A stretch of 64,000 nt of DNA from NCBI GenBank assembly GCA_940671915.1, contig CALNVZ010002100.1:4399034-4463033 (forward strand). The letters run 5' to 3'. This document shows, piece after piece, positions 63,341-64,000 of this stretch. Under the pieces are notes generated by a model. That model was not told the origin of the DNA. It saw only the letters and a program-made list of their open reading frames with translations, and searched no databases. The first letter of the stretch is position 1. Each line of letters opens with the position of its first letter. A program made the translations under genes and the position numbers. Source of the DNA: Paracentrotus lividus. Taxonomy: Eukaryota > Echinodermata > Echinoidea > Camarodonta > Echinidae.

Positions 63341-63706
63341 AACGGTAGTTACGGTTCGGTCGCAGGATGGGGACGCAAAGGCAACAACATGGAGTACCCT
63401 CGATATCTTCAGCAGGTCTTCGTACCAGTTGTAGAGAGAAAGACATGCCGCCGAGCGACAGCCTCAAGAAATGACTTCACTTCCAATATGTTCTGTGCAG
63501 GTTTTAAAGAAGCGAACCGAGGGGATGCTTGTGAAGGAGACAGTGGGGCACCCTTTAGTAAGCAACACACCAATGGTCGGTGGTATGTACTTGGTACAGT
63601 GAGTTGGGGTGATGCTTGCGACGATCAGGATAAATATGGATATTACACAAGACTTCATAGGTATACCTCATGGATTAAACGTCACACAAGAGTAAAAACA
63701 GAGTGA
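63341..63706 (+). CDS. Exon 8: trypsin-like protease, catalytic Ser and C-terminus
   Basis: Acceptor CATTTCAG at 63,340, 121 codons plus TGA, frame intact. Reads GSVAGWGRKG, LQQVFVPVVERKTCRRA, NMFCAGF and GDACEGDSGAPF with the catalytic Ser. The Asp six residues before Ser (position 189 in chymotrypsin numbering) predicts cleavage after Arg or Lys. Position 197 is Ala instead of the usual Gly. VSWGDAC, YGYYTRL and SWIKRH complete the fold. The catalytic chain from ISTG is about 247 residues, normal for the family. With exons 1-7 it would form a secreted SRCR-FN3x3-protease of roughly 900 residues. Confidence 0.94.
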   Translation, partial: NGSYGSVAGWGRKGNNMEYPRYLQQVFVPVVERKTCRRATASRNDFTSNMFCAGFKEANRGDACEGDSGAPFSKQHTNGRWYVLGTVSWGDACDDQDKYGYYTRLHRYTSWIKRHTRVKTE

Positions 63707-64000
63707 ATGTTGACATTTTATGAATAGAAAGACAGATACAGTAAAGGAATTTATATATTTCTCTATACATTGACCAAAAACTTTGAATACAGAAGTGTCC
63801 CCAGAGATGTTTTAACCTGTACAGAAATTTTGCCTTGTTTTGCCATTCGCTCTCTTTGATACGAGCGATGAACCATTGTAGAGACAAGTGGTAGCGGACA
63901 TAAGAACATTCTGCATGCACAATGGATGAAACAGAGCAGAGAGCATGCACATAAGATGTGTACGAATGATTACACAAATGATGATGAGTAGGTTAAATTT
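63707..64000 (+). other. 3' flank, probable 3' UTR
   Basis: No AATAAA is visible before the window ends; only weak variants (AATAGA at about 63,724 and AATACA at about 63,787). The transcript end may lie beyond 64,000. The minus-strand frame at 63,675-63,977 has no recognisable content. Confidence 0.5.

Overview
This looks like nuclear DNA from a marine invertebrate, most likely an echinoderm such as a sea urchin. That assignment is inferred from AT-rich intergenic DNA, many short inverted-repeat (MITE-like) elements, GT-AG introns of 0.4 to 5.6 kb, and a secreted scavenger-receptor mosaic gene of the kind expanded in echinoderms. Nothing in the window names a species. Almost all open frames are short, unconserved and not coding. 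No tRNA, rRNA or CRISPR was recognised.

Layout. (1) 1-23,290 is dominated by a giant inverted duplication. Arm A (1-8,284) reappears reverse-complemented at about 15,267-23,290. Between the arms lie a 2.7 kb unique segment (8,285-11,027), segment C (11,028-11,852), a gap of 25 N, a 2.6 kb segment (11,878-14,439) and a second direct copy of C (14,440-15,266). C ends exactly where the palindrome would begin. The arms differ mainly by single-base indels, which suggests unpolished long-read sequence. (2) 25,032-27,587 is a 2.55 kb element with 29-bp terminal inverted repeats, containing a block present three times, the last copy very noisy. (3) 27,588-49,950 is intergenic: short MITEs, microsatellites, a tandemly duplicated protein-like relic at 39.3-40.4 kb and a 60-N gap. 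(4) 49,950-63,706 carries the only convincing gene, on the + strand.

The gene. A TATA box is followed by an exon encoding a signal peptide and one SRCR domain, then exons for three fibronectin type III domains, then three exons for a trypsin-like serine protease domain with the complete His-Asp-Ser triad. Splice phases agree at every exon junction (using the locally restored frame where an exon carries indels), including the 5.6 kb jump from FN3-3 to the protease. The simplest reading is therefore one secreted SRCR-FN3-FN3-FN3-trypsin protein. The SRCR exon, FN3-2 and FN3-3 carry apparent small indels, while both FN3-1 exons and all three protease exons are intact. The gene is thus either an active gene in poorly polished sequence or a decaying one; the intact protease favours the former.
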